IMG/VR virus record: IMGVR_UViG_3300033996_001603
Location: 1 to 20,749 of that record
Length of the DNA: 20,749 bases
Direction: 5' to 3' (one strand)
From: a virus
Within the stretch, counting starts at the first letter, position 1, and the number at the start of each line of letters is the position of its first letter. Shown here in pieces: positions 7,868-17,004 of this stretch. A program made the translations under genes and the position numbers. A model generated the notes under the pieces. That model did not search any database, was not told the DNA's origin, and saw only the letters and a list, made by a program, of their open reading frames with translations.

Positions 7868-9545
7868 CTATCAAAGGTTTTATTGGGAAATCAACTCCAG
7901 TTATTACGGAGTTATAGTTTATTCCTTCAGGTATCAATCTAAATTGAACATCCTTAAATGGGTATTGAGCAAAATTTAAAAAAGGATAATCAACACCTCT
8001 ACCTAAATTATCATTAAACCCATAAGTGTACAAATCTCTCCATCTAAATTGTTGGTCTGAATTGGAGAAATAGGCATAGTTTGGTATTCCTTCAATAAAT
8101 TCTAAATCACCTGTTTCAATATAATCCGAAAACACTCTAATAGTCATTGGTGTATGTGGTTGGTAATAGAACCCTGGTGAATTAGTATCACCCGGAATGT
8201 CAGACGATTGAAATACACTCTGGTTATATTTAATTTTTTGATAATACGGAGAAATAACCCTTTCCAATTGTTCATAGTCGTTCCACTCACAAAAATCTCC
8301 ATCTATGGTATCTCCCGAAATTAAATTTTGATTATAATAAAATGTTTTATTACTTAATGAATAACTTGATGTTGGAATCTTAGTATTTGATTCCGGATTA
8401 GTGTTGTCCCACCAAGAATTTGGTGAATTAGTTAAATTAAATTTCCAACCTTGTTTTAACGCAATGTTACCATTTGTCGGGTAATTAAAATATCCCGTAT
8501 AACCTTTATTTATTATGGTTAAAAATAACTCACTAACAGGTCTTTTCTGATTATCCAATACATTTGCAAGGTCTAAGTCACGTTTAATTGTGATGTTATA
8601 TGAATTACTACTTGTTTTTTGAGAAATTCTAGTAATTTTATTTGGTGTAATTGAACTTAATTCAAGTTGTCTTTCCTCATTAAATACATTTTTTTCAAAC
8701 GCATTTTTTGTCATAACACAATCCTCAAGATTTGTTAAAATCTTATGTTCTCTCACATAATATTTTGATTTTGTTTCCAAAATATTTTCAGGATTTATAA
8801 CTCTCTTGAATGTACCTGTTTTTTGATTTGAGAATGTTCCTCCGCGGTAACCAACATTATAAATATTGAAAATATATTCATCACTATCCAATAAACCATT
8901 TCCTAATGAATAAACTTGGAATAATTTTATTTTGTCATAATCAAATGACAACTCAACATATTCTCCAACATTTAATCCGTGTGGTGCAATACATTGGAAT
9001 CCAATAACACTATTTCCATTTTGGGTTGTATTAAAGATTGAGAACGGGATTCCTTCGGAAGCAGTCCATGTTAAACTAGTGTTATTTAATTCATAAAATA
9101 ATTTCTTATTATAATTGTTTTGGTGAGCATAACTAACATAATAAGTCCAATTGTAAGTATAAGCACTTTTTGCTTGATATCTAATATGTTGGTCACTAAC
9201 ATCAGGTCTATAAAAATCAAACTCATAATATTGTGGGTACCCAAACCAAACATTATTAAAAGAAGATTGTTCGGGTTGAACATAATATAAGGTATTTCTA
9301 AATGGAATATATTCAGTAGTTCCTGTATAAGTGTTGGCGTACAAATAATTTAATTTAAATGTAGGTCTAAATATTGAACAGGTCTGTCTTTCATTGTCAA
9401 ATATTTGAGCCAAACTAATACTCTGACTTCTATCATATTCAGTAATCTGTTGACTTTGTTGTTCCAAAGACAATGAAATTTCTTGGTCAACAAATGGTGC
9501 CGACTTAAATTGTAAACTACTTGGAATAATTGTATACTTATTCAT
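7854..9545 (-). CDS. Putative virion structural protein (563 aa)
   Basis: I place the start at ATG 9545 (MNKYTIIPSS), although the frame can be extended one codon to a TTG at 9548. The ATG overlaps the upstream TAA by 8 bases. The protein is 563 residues, beta-rich and full of Tyr and Asn. Recognisable patterns are APHGLNVGEYVELSF (about 188-202), a turn-plus-strand motif often seen in phage structural proteins; RPVSELFLTIINKGYTGYF (about 335-353); and WRDLYTYGFNDNLGRGVDYP followed by FLNFAQYPFKDVQFRLIPEG (about 502-541), which reads like a conserved C-terminal signature. I cannot name the family with certainty. There is no signal peptide or hydrophobic span, so it is presumably a soluble tail or baseplate component. 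Its place just after the 1843-residue protein and before the 280-residue protein fits an outer baseplate or fibre-attachment layer. Confidence 0.78.
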   Translation of the reverse strand: MNKYTIIPSSLQFKSAPFVDQEISLSLEQQSQQITEYDRSQSISLAQIFDNERQTCSIFRPTFKLNYLYANTYTGTTEYIPFRNTLYYVQPEQSSFNNVWFGYPQYYEFDFYRPDVSDQHIRYQAKSAYTYNWTYYVSYAHQNNYNKKLFYELNNTSLTWTASEGIPFSIFNTTQNGNSVIGFQCIAPHGLNVGEYVELSFDYDKIKLFQVYSLGNGLLDSDEYIFNIYNVGYRGGTFSNQKTGTFKRVINPENILETKSKYYVREHKILTNLEDCVMTKNAFEKNVFNEERQLELSSITPNKITRISQKTSSNSYNITIKRDLDLANVLDNQKRPVSELFLTIINKGYTGYFNYPTNGNIALKQGWKFNLTNSPNSWWDNTNPESNTKIPTSSYSLSNKTFYYNQNLISGDTIDGDFCEWNDYEQLERVISPYYQKIKYNQSVFQSSDIPGDTNSPGFYYQPHTPMTIRVFSDYIETGDLEFIEGIPNYAYFSNSDQQFRWRDLYTYGFNDNLGRGVDYPFLNFAQYPFKDVQFRLIPEGINYNSVITGVDFPIKPLIDGCE

Positions 9546-12500
9546 CAACCGAATATTTTGTTTTAAATTTATCTAATGCGGTTTCACCTTGGATTATACC
9601 AAAATAAAAATGATTAGGAGCTCCAACTAAAAATTTATCCGGTATCGCTCCAACATAGTTGTTTGAGGGTGATGTTGCAGTACTGAACGCATAATCCCCA
9701 TTCGAATTAACCGCAAAGATATACCCTCGTTTATATATATCACTAAGTCCCTCCACACCCTTACTCATAAAATAACTTGGATTATTAGGTGTATCCGGTT
9801 CTCTTCTATTCAAAGATTGGTATTTTTTACTAAAAATACCTTCACTATTTGCACCTCCGTTTGTTTTCCAATTATTTTTTTCAGTTCCAAATATTGTATT
9901 TGTTGATGCTAAATCCCACTGATAAAATGGGACAACTTGTGATTTTATCCCATATTCATATGTGTTTACATTAGAACTATATGGTGACCTAAAATTAATA
10001 ATTCCCGGACTTAAAAAATCTTTATTTTGTAAATCAATTGTTGTTGATGAAAAGAAAACCCCCATAGTTGGTCCGTCAAGTACCACCACAGAACCACTTT
10101 CAGGACTATAATATTGTGGTGAGAATGGTATAACACCATACTCAGAATTAATTGACATAGCTTGAGCTAAATCGCCATCAATTCTAAGCTCTTTTCTTGA
10201 GAATAAGATATTAAGTGAACTATTTAAACCGGATAAAATTTTAGTTAAAAACCCACTATCCGTAATTCTACTAATAACAAATAAATTAACTAAATCTGAA
10301 GTATCTGAATACGTTGTAGGTGATAAACTTTTCATAATATAACCTTTAGCCGCCGGGTCGAATAATACCTCACCATAAAAATCATCTTTATAACCTAAAT
10401 TAACTATTGTTGTTGGGAATAGTAAGTTATCTTTATTTACAGGAGCAAATCCTCTAGCAGGTGAACCAACAAATCTTGAATTGCTAATCGAATATGGAGA
10501 ACTCCTATAATAGAAATTATTTGTTTTATCGTCAAAATAAACAATTTCTTCAGCAAATCTAGGTCTTAATGGTTGATTATTAGTGTCGAAATAAGTGTCA
10601 ATTTGCATCGGGAACATATATAATGACCCATTCACCCAATTATTAACAAATGATTGAGATAAAACCCCCCTACATAATCCATAATAAAATCTAAATCTAT
10701 ATCCCCACTCTCCAAATGTATCTAAATCTTTTGTTAAATCTAATAATGGTCTATTCATCATCACATAACACCCGTTTTCAACATTATCATTTTGTAATGC
10801 TCCAGGTTTTACTCTAAATTTGGAACCATTACCTTCATAATAATCAAGTCCAACCATTTTTTCACAATCATTCATAGTTTCAAAAACGGTTGCTTGTAAT
10901 ACTTGACCTTGAATATCCGCCGTAACTTGTTCTGCACCTGTTGAAAAGCTAGGCGCTCCAAAACTTAAACCAACCTCAGTAGAATAAACCGCAAATGACA
11001 AATTTTGTTGCAATAATCCAACACTACCATTTAAAAACGCAAAATCTGTTGCTCTTTTCTGAACATCAAATCCGTCAGAAGATGGTAAACGGTCAGTTCT
11101 CATTACCATTTGAGTTGGAGAACTAATTATGAGCCCTGAGTTAGGCCCTGTGGTTCCTGTAAATTCAGGTAATAGTAATGGACTAAAATATAAACTAAAT
11201 GGTTGACCTTCAGTTGCCTTATATCCGGAAAAGAGGTCGGTTGCACCACCTCTTCTATAATCCGAAATGAATAATTCCAAAGGTCCTCTAAACATATAGG
11301 CCGCTCCGGATAAGTCTTCATCCAAACGATATCTAGTACTTGGATTTAAAGGGGTATTCCCCCCATAACTAACAGACGCAACATTATCTGTAAATGTTGT
11401 GGTTTGAACCCCAAAAAGGTTTTGGGATGGTGGGGTTACTGCAACCCCTCTCATTAACGATGGAACCCCAACAGAAATAGGATAGACCCCATAGTTTCTA
11501 GTTCTCGTTATTTGAATATCTTCACTAGAAGTAGGTCCCTTTGGTCCTCGTGCAGTAAAAGTACTTGTGTGAAATCCATTTGCGGGAAAAACTTGGTTTA
11601 AAACTGAAGTGATAGTTAGTCGAAGTGGTGGTGTAGTTGTCCTCATATATCGACTATCTAAAGCGCCGTAATACCCTACATTACTCGTAGTATAGGATGA
11701 AAATGCAAGACCTGGTGTTGTTGAAGCATTAGGTATTATATTATTTGGAATACCCGGTGTATAAAAATAAGAACCTGAAAATATTTCACTAACATCTTTA
11801 TGATTTTGGACTGAAATTGTAGAATTAGAAGGTAATGGTTGGATTGGTATATTCATTCTTGTCATTCCTGTAATTACAACCGCATTTTCACTTGAGTGAC
11901 CCAATATTCTTCCAATACCATAGCTATTTGGTAATTTTGGTGAGTATGGGTCAACCCCTCTTTGTAGTATTAAAACCACTTGTTCGTCAAATCCATCTAA
12001 TATTGATGTTGGGAAGCTATAACTAGGACTATTTGGTGGAAAGTAATTATGTCTTACATTTCCTGCGGAAAAGGTACCTCCTCTCCCATCGGTTATTCCT
12101 CCAACATAACCATAATTTTCAAGAACTCCAGGGGTATTGTTGGACAATAAAAACCCTTTATTATCTGCAATTAAGTCATTCCAAAAACCCTTTGTTGGGT
12201 CAGGATTTCCTGCATTGTCAAGGACTTGACCGGGTAATGAATAAATTGTTTTGCCGGTACCAGGTTGAATCTTTGTGTTAATGGTGATTGCGGTTAATAC
12301 TTGGTAATACTCAAGGTCTGAAGGATAAATATATCTTTTACAAGCCGGCCCATAAGTAATTCCACTTATTTCAGCGGTTCCTCCTAATGTTGTGATGTCT
12401 ATACCGTTCTCATTGGTTATTGTTTTAGTTCCAATTGTTGTTGCGGTTACTGTTACTTTATTGTTAGCACAACTAAAATAAGTTGTAGTTCCCGTGGCCA

Positions 12501-15069
12501 CCACATCAAATGTTATTGATAAAAAACAAGTTGAATTACCCGATGGGATAATATATGGAACAATGGTTGGAGCGCCTGTTTGTGTTGTTGCATAAGGCAC
12601 ATTTGCGGTAAACCCGGTATTCTTAATAATACCATTAATACCGTTTAATTTATTAGCCCCAATTGATGTCGTTCCTGTCCATAAAAAATTAACATCTTTA
12701 GTTTTTAATGGGTCAATAAAAGTTAATAAAGTACCAGGTTCAAGAGCTTGTACCGCCAAAACCGTTAATGTGTTATCGTAATGTGTGGTACCGCTTGGTG
12801 ATGTTAAGTTACCCCCATTACTAGGATAATTAAACCTAACACTTATTTTATTAACATTATCAAAATATTTTTTTCTTGTATTATACTTATTAATTCTTTC
12901 TCCCGGAGGTAATGTAATACCCGCAGCAATTAGTTTAGTTCCCTCATTATTATAACTTCCTTGAATTTTCTCAGGAAAAGTAAATGAATCTGAAAAGGTT
13001 GATTTATATATCGTGGGTGTTTTCCTACTAAATCTTCCCGAAATTGCTTGTGAAATTGTAACCGCACTTAATTGTGAACTATCTTCGTTATCGGTATTAG
13101 GGTTAAAAAAACCAACCTCAAGATTATCAATATATAACCCCCCATTAGATAATTGTGTTAATAATCCTGATGGTGGCGCACTCTCTTGGTCTCCTCCTCC
13201 CGGAGCAGTAGTTTCAGGGTCACACTCACAAGATTGACAATCAGGATATGTCATCATAGGTAATTTAAGTCGACCAAATGTATAACTTACAATATCTCTA
13301 AAATTAATTGTTAAGAAAATTGCGCTGACACTATATAAAATTGCAAGTAAGGCGTGTGGGGCAATCATTGCAAGCGTCGCACCAAATGCCGCGGAACCCG
13401 CAATTGCCGCAATAACTAAAATTCCTTGTTGAACCGCAGCTTTAACTAACAACCCAATAAAAAATAATAAGATTGGTGTGGCAAAATTATTCCAAAGAAA
13501 AGCTAAAAAATGAAACACTATTAATAAAGGGATTCCAAGTATTTGTATTATTTGAAGAATTATTGCAAAAATAAAGTAAATTAAATCAAAATTTTTAAAA
13601 CCATCATTAACAGGGAATTTATTAATTGTGTTTGCACAATCCGGACTGTCAATTTCTTTTATACCAATGAAATTTCCTCTTCCACCATTTTTAAATTCAT
13701 CAATTAATCCTGCAATTGTGTAAACTTTGTTAAATTGGAATTCATAAAAAGTATCCTCACAATTAATAATTTCATTTAATCTATTATTTTTTTGATTTCC
13801 GGGAAGAAACCCATTAGTATATCCACTCCACGCCAATCCAAAATAATATGAACTTTGTTGTTTTACTACATCACTCACCGCACCTAAGCCCCATCCATAT
13901 TCTTTAATATTTGGAACTAAATAGTATGGTCTCCTCACCTGTTCAGTTAAACCAGGTGATTGTTGCCATTTTATCTTAAACCTATATTTTGCTTTAGTTG
14001 GTATACCAATTGTTGGGTCATTAGATAAAACTTTTTCACCAAATTCATTGGTAATGAAATAATCCAAGTTCATAGGTAATTCAGTTAACCAAACTCCATT
14101 CCCATCGATAATATTTCCGGATTGTTCTAACTGATGTTGTTCTAACACAGGATTACCTTCATTATCTTGGTAAATTGTTTGTCTAATCGCCAAAATTTGT
14201 CCGGGTCCCGCAACTAATGCACAAAGATTACCCATATCATCCGCAGGTTTTGCGTTTGGTCTAATTCTATATGTGTCAGCAGTAGAATAAATTGACCCCA
14301 TGAATACCGATGTTGGTTGGATGTCGACATTTGCATCATCTCTCAAATCAAAATCAACTCGGTTAATTGCGATAGTACATAATTCAGGGTCTCCCCATAA
14401 TGGAGATACTTCTAAATTTTTAACAAGATTAATAATTTGAGGTAAAGAATTTAAATCATTTGATGTTCTAAATCTTCCTCCGGCAACTTGGGATTCGGTT
14501 GCTAATCCCATTCTAATTAAATCTTGAGGTGTTAAAGAAAATTCTCCAATATCGGATAAGTCAACATCCATAACTATAGTCCGTTCTCCTTGTGGGACTC
14601 CCATTATCATATAGTCACCACTTTCATTAGTTTTTACACTAAATTTGTAATATTTGTCATAAATTTCAACTGCGGTACCACCCGTCAAAACATCTAATCT
14701 TGATGGTAATGTCCCTGTTGCAGCATGAGTTGAATATGATTTTTCATACGGAAGTAAGTTATATCTATAACCATCTTCATTTTTATCACTTGGTGATTTA
14801 TATGGATATATACTTGAAATTATAGGATTTGATTCGTCTACCGAATCTATTGGGATAAAAATTGAAACTCTAGCATTAGGTATTCCGAATCCATTATTTG
14901 CAGTTACTCTACCTACAACTACCCCATATTCGGCACAACTTTTTGTATAGATGTCTTCTTGTTGAAGTTTTAAAGATAAAATCTCTAAAAATTCAAACTC
15001 TTGGTCTAGTTGTACGTTAATCGATTTATTAACCCCTAATTCAGTTCTTATTCTATATGATTGACCCAT
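9538..15069 (-). CDS. Giant tail/baseplate protein with membrane-like segment (1843 aa)
   Basis: I choose ATG 15069 (MGQSYRIRTELG). One further codon upstream, at 15072, is TTG and less likely. Residues about 45-175 resemble a carboxypeptidase-regulatory/SpaA-like beta domain: VVGRVTANNGFGIPNARVSI, a roughly 65-residue insertion, then YKFSVKTNESGDYMIMGVPQG. Residues 492-591 are strongly hydrophobic, enough for three to five membrane helices (FDLIYFIFAIILQIIQILG, LLIVFHFLAFLW, ATPILLFFIGLLV, an Ala/Gly-rich helix, ALLAILYSVSAIFLTI). A Cys cluster (DCQSCECDPE) and a Pro/Gly/Ser linker follow. The remaining 1200 residues are beta-rich with repeated loops, ending in FYFGIIQGETALDKFKTKYS. The gene follows gp6 after a 91-base gap with a promoter-like motif, at the place where a wedge or central hub gene would be expected. 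Its function is unknown. A baseplate component that inserts into a membrane at infection is my inference. Confidence 0.82.
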   Translation of the reverse strand: MGQSYRIRTELGVNKSINVQLDQEFEFLEILSLKLQQEDIYTKSCAEYGVVVGRVTANNGFGIPNARVSIFIPIDSVDESNPIISSIYPYKSPSDKNEDGYRYNLLPYEKSYSTHAATGTLPSRLDVLTGGTAVEIYDKYYKFSVKTNESGDYMIMGVPQGERTIVMDVDLSDIGEFSLTPQDLIRMGLATESQVAGGRFRTSNDLNSLPQIINLVKNLEVSPLWGDPELCTIAINRVDFDLRDDANVDIQPTSVFMGSIYSTADTYRIRPNAKPADDMGNLCALVAGPGQILAIRQTIYQDNEGNPVLEQHQLEQSGNIIDGNGVWLTELPMNLDYFITNEFGEKVLSNDPTIGIPTKAKYRFKIKWQQSPGLTEQVRRPYYLVPNIKEYGWGLGAVSDVVKQQSSYYFGLAWSGYTNGFLPGNQKNNRLNEIINCEDTFYEFQFNKVYTIAGLIDEFKNGGRGNFIGIKEIDSPDCANTINKFPVNDGFKNFDLIYFIFAIILQIIQILGIPLLIVFHFLAFLWNNFATPILLFFIGLLVKAAVQQGILVIAAIAGSAAFGATLAMIAPHALLAILYSVSAIFLTINFRDIVSYTFGRLKLPMMTYPDCQSCECDPETTAPGGGDQESAPPSGLLTQLSNGGLYIDNLEVGFFNPNTDNEDSSQLSAVTISQAISGRFSRKTPTIYKSTFSDSFTFPEKIQGSYNNEGTKLIAAGITLPPGERINKYNTRKKYFDNVNKISVRFNYPSNGGNLTSPSGTTHYDNTLTVLAVQALEPGTLLTFIDPLKTKDVNFLWTGTTSIGANKLNGINGIIKNTGFTANVPYATTQTGAPTIVPYIIPSGNSTCFLSITFDVVATGTTTYFSCANNKVTVTATTIGTKTITNENGIDITTLGGTAEISGITYGPACKRYIYPSDLEYYQVLTAITINTKIQPGTGKTIYSLPGQVLDNAGNPDPTKGFWNDLIADNKGFLLSNNTPGVLENYGYVGGITDGRGGTFSAGNVRHNYFPPNSPSYSFPTSILDGFDEQVVLILQRGVDPYSPKLPNSYGIGRILGHSSENAVVITGMTRMNIPIQPLPSNSTISVQNHKDVSEIFSGSYFYTPGIPNNIIPNASTTPGLAFSSYTTSNVGYYGALDSRYMRTTTPPLRLTITSVLNQVFPANGFHTSTFTARGPKGPTSSEDIQITRTRNYGVYPISVGVPSLMRGVAVTPPSQNLFGVQTTTFTDNVASVSYGGNTPLNPSTRYRLDEDLSGAAYMFRGPLELFISDYRRGGATDLFSGYKATEGQPFSLYFSPLLLPEFTGTTGPNSGLIISSPTQMVMRTDRLPSSDGFDVQKRATDFAFLNGSVGLLQQNLSFAVYSTEVGLSFGAPSFSTGAEQVTADIQGQVLQATVFETMNDCEKMVGLDYYEGNGSKFRVKPGALQNDNVENGCYVMMNRPLLDLTKDLDTFGEWGYRFRFYYGLCRGVLSQSFVNNWVNGSLYMFPMQIDTYFDTNNQPLRPRFAEEIVYFDDKTNNFYYRSSPYSISNSRFVGSPARGFAPVNKDNLLFPTTIVNLGYKDDFYGEVLFDPAAKGYIMKSLSPTTYSDTSDLVNLFVISRITDSGFLTKILSGLNSSLNILFSRKELRIDGDLAQAMSINSEYGVIPFSPQYYSPESGSVVVLDGPTMGVFFSSTTIDLQNKDFLSPGIINFRSPYSSNVNTYEYGIKSQVVPFYQWDLASTNTIFGTEKNNWKTNGGANSEGIFSKKYQSLNRREPDTPNNPSYFMSKGVEGLSDIYKRGYIFAVNSNGDYAFSTATSPSNNYVGAIPDKFLVGAPNHFYFGIIQGETALDKFKTKYSVDE
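13297..13596 (-). other. Multi-helix hydrophobic (membrane-like) segment within the 1843-residue protein
   Basis: Codons 492-591 encode about 100 residues that are nearly free of charge. Exceptions include one Lys in GLLVKAAVQQG and one His in each of two helices. Charged or polar flanks (NDGFKNFD before, NFRDIVSYTFGR after) bracket it. An Ala/Gly-rich helix (VIAAIAGSAAFGATLAM) resembles pore- or fusion-type helices. Hydropathy was judged by eye. Confidence 0.8.
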
Positions 15070-15160
15070 CAAGTTACTTTAATTTATAAATAGTTTATGA
15101 GAGATTTTTAAAACGCTCACACCACTAAATAATAAACTAAAGAAAAATAAAGTGAACTTT
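15070..15160 (-). promoter_or_regulatory. Intergenic gap with TATTTATA promoter-like element before the 1843-residue gene
   Basis: This is the largest gap in the tail operon (91 bases). On the coding strand it carries AAACTATTTATAAATT (core at 15085-15092), about 16 bases before the ATG. The same core occurs before gp25 and before the 302-residue gene. I see no convincing hairpin terminator for the gp6 gene here, only a short AAAGTTCACTTT near-palindrome with too small a loop. The promoter call is inference from position and recurrence. Confidence 0.45.
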
Positions 15161-16999
15161 TTATGAAAAAGTAACTGATTGGAAATTTTTAACCGAAATT
15201 CTAATATCCTTATTCGGATATCTAACTTGATAAACTTGTGAAGGTTGTGCAAAAATTGTATCATCAACAGGTTCAATTAATCTTGTCGCTTCGTCCCTAT
15301 AAGTCATTGAAGTTTCGGCTGAAGAGTATTGCCCTCCAACCTCATTAAATACATCCATACTTGCAACCGTCAATACCCCATTAGTATTTTGAACTAAACT
15401 TCTAAGTTCAGATAAATAAACATTCTGCCCTAATTGTCTTGTTTGTGCATTAAAATATGCAGATATTTTATCAACAACACTTGAAATTACTTGTCCTGAA
15501 TTTTGAGCCGAATCTAACACTATTGAGACATCCAAACTTAAATCAATAACTTCAGCGCTAAAGATTGAAATATAATCATTCATCATTCTATAGTTTGATA
15601 AATAATTTGCAATATTTTGTCTCAAAGTATTTGAAACAATGTTTGTTAACTTACCTGAAGTGTCATATGATAATATTTGAATTAAAATTTTATTATCATT
15701 TTCTGTAATTGATACTTTAGCCGGTGCTCCGAATTGAGCCGGCATATTTCGAATTAATGATTCATAATCTTGAACGGTTACCGCTCTTTTTTGTGCTGAG
15801 AAGTTAAATGAAACATAATTTCTAATTTCTTCCAATGATGGAATACCTGCCCCTCCAACCGCTGCGGTTACATTGACACATCTCAATGAGTTAACAACAG
15901 ATGAATTGGTTGTTTCTGATGGACCATTAACAAAGAACGATACAGTTCCAATTTGATTGATAACATTTGTTCCCAAGTTAGTTGCCAATCCCCCTCCAAC
16001 TCTATACTGAATAAATAATGTCGAATTTGGAGTTAAAGTTGACCCCAATGAAAAGTTATTTGAATATTTTTGTAATTCTAATGTAGTCCCTAAAGTTGTA
16101 AATTGATTTAATTGGTCTTGAGCAGTATTAGTTCCTCCTCCAAATGTCATTTTTTTAAATCCTTCCGGTGTATATTCAGTAATAAATCTATTTTGGGTTT
16201 GAATATATCTACCAACTTTAATACCCGGTTGGTCAGATACTTTTGTCGGGTCTTCAACAAATACCCTATCTTCAGCCAATGCGTCAACCTCATACCATCT
16301 ATTATCCAAACCTAAAAATTCTGCAACTGTAGGAGTATTGGTATAGCTTGTTCCATTCTTCAATAACACACTTGTAATTCCTAAAACATTTTTTTCAGGT
16401 AAAAATAATTCAAAGAAAGGTTTAACATCATTCGCACCAATAACCTTCTTGAAAACTTTAGTAATACCATTCACAACAATTTCTCTCTTTGTTATTGTGT
16501 AATTTATTAAAATATTATTAGCATTGAAGTTTGGAATCTTTAAACGATTTGGGAATCCTTGAGCATTATATGGTGACGCAAAATCAATATCATAAACATT
16601 TTCAAATACAACACCCGCACCAACAACTTGAGACCCTCGAGCCAATGTTCCAAGATATCTCTCATCCTCTTTATCCCCAAAAGCAGGAACTGTGATTGAG
16701 AAGTCTACCAATGAAACAGATGGTCTTTGTCCCGGTAATTTTAACCCGTAGGTTCTTGCTATATTATAAATTGACGACCTTTGTTGAGCATATTGTAGAA
16801 CCGTCTCTTGAATACTTCGGTCAATATTATAATGTAGATTATCTGCAACCGCAGCATTTAAATCAAGAAATACCGAAAATACCGAAGCGTCGTTAAAGTC
16901 TTGGATTAATTCAGGGTAATATGTTCTAGTATAATTTAAAAGTTCAGTTCTAATCGACTGATAATCTCTACTAGCGTATGATATTCTGTTGTTTGCCAT
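15161..16999 (-). CDS. gp6: Baseplate wedge protein, T4 gp6-like (baseplate J family)
   Basis: This is a complete 612-residue frame, close to the 660 of T4 gp6. The N-terminus (RISYASRDYQSIRTELLNYT, then PELIQDFNDASVFSVFLDLN and DRSIQETVLQYAQQRSSIYN) is the typical start of gp6/baseplate-J-like proteins, with the conserved Arg-Asp-Tyr and the long helices. The C-terminal third contains AQKRAVTVQDYESLIRNMPA followed by QFGAPAKV, then LRQNIANYLSNYRMMNDYIS and a VIDLSLDVSIVL strand, again diagnostic. In T4, gp6 dimers form the ring that ties six wedges together and, with gp25 and gp53, links the baseplate to sheath contraction. It starts 5 bases after the gp25 stop, so the two are translated from one message. 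Stop is TAA, followed by a 91-base gap. Family assignment is strong. Confidence 0.93.
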   Translation of the reverse strand: MANNRISYASRDYQSIRTELLNYTRTYYPELIQDFNDASVFSVFLDLNAAVADNLHYNIDRSIQETVLQYAQQRSSIYNIARTYGLKLPGQRPSVSLVDFSITVPAFGDKEDERYLGTLARGSQVVGAGVVFENVYDIDFASPYNAQGFPNRLKIPNFNANNILINYTITKREIVVNGITKVFKKVIGANDVKPFFELFLPEKNVLGITSVLLKNGTSYTNTPTVAEFLGLDNRWYEVDALAEDRVFVEDPTKVSDQPGIKVGRYIQTQNRFITEYTPEGFKKMTFGGGTNTAQDQLNQFTTLGTTLELQKYSNNFSLGSTLTPNSTLFIQYRVGGGLATNLGTNVINQIGTVSFFVNGPSETTNSSVVNSLRCVNVTAAVGGAGIPSLEEIRNYVSFNFSAQKRAVTVQDYESLIRNMPAQFGAPAKVSITENDNKILIQILSYDTSGKLTNIVSNTLRQNIANYLSNYRMMNDYISIFSAEVIDLSLDVSIVLDSAQNSGQVISSVVDKISAYFNAQTRQLGQNVYLSELRSLVQNTNGVLTVASMDVFNEVGGQYSSAETSMTYRDEATRLIEPVDDTIFAQPSQVYQVRYPNKDIRISVKNFQSVTFS

Positions 17000-17004
17000 C
17001 TTAT

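Noticed and set aside
11540-11560. Collagen-like Gly-X-Y stretch (ARGPKGPTSS) in the 1843-residue protein
   Set aside because: Only two triplets are present, too short for a collagen-like fibre.
12033-12281. Small plus-strand and alternative-frame open frames (for example here, 957-1184, 2565-2765, 4991-5212, 17818-18057, 20069-20308)
   Set aside because: They lie inside well-supported genes, have biased composition explained by the opposite strand or frame, and show no recognisable motif.
15070-15072. TTG start one codon upstream of the 1843-residue gene (and likewise at 9546-9548 for the 563-residue gene)
   Set aside because: An ATG follows directly in both cases and fits the junction better. 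The extra Met is an artefact of allowing TTG.
15079-15276. 65-codon minus-strand frame spanning the gp6 end and the gap
   Set aside because: It overlaps the conserved gp6 C-terminus in another frame, and its Phe/Leu/Ile-rich product reflects A+T-rich sequence.
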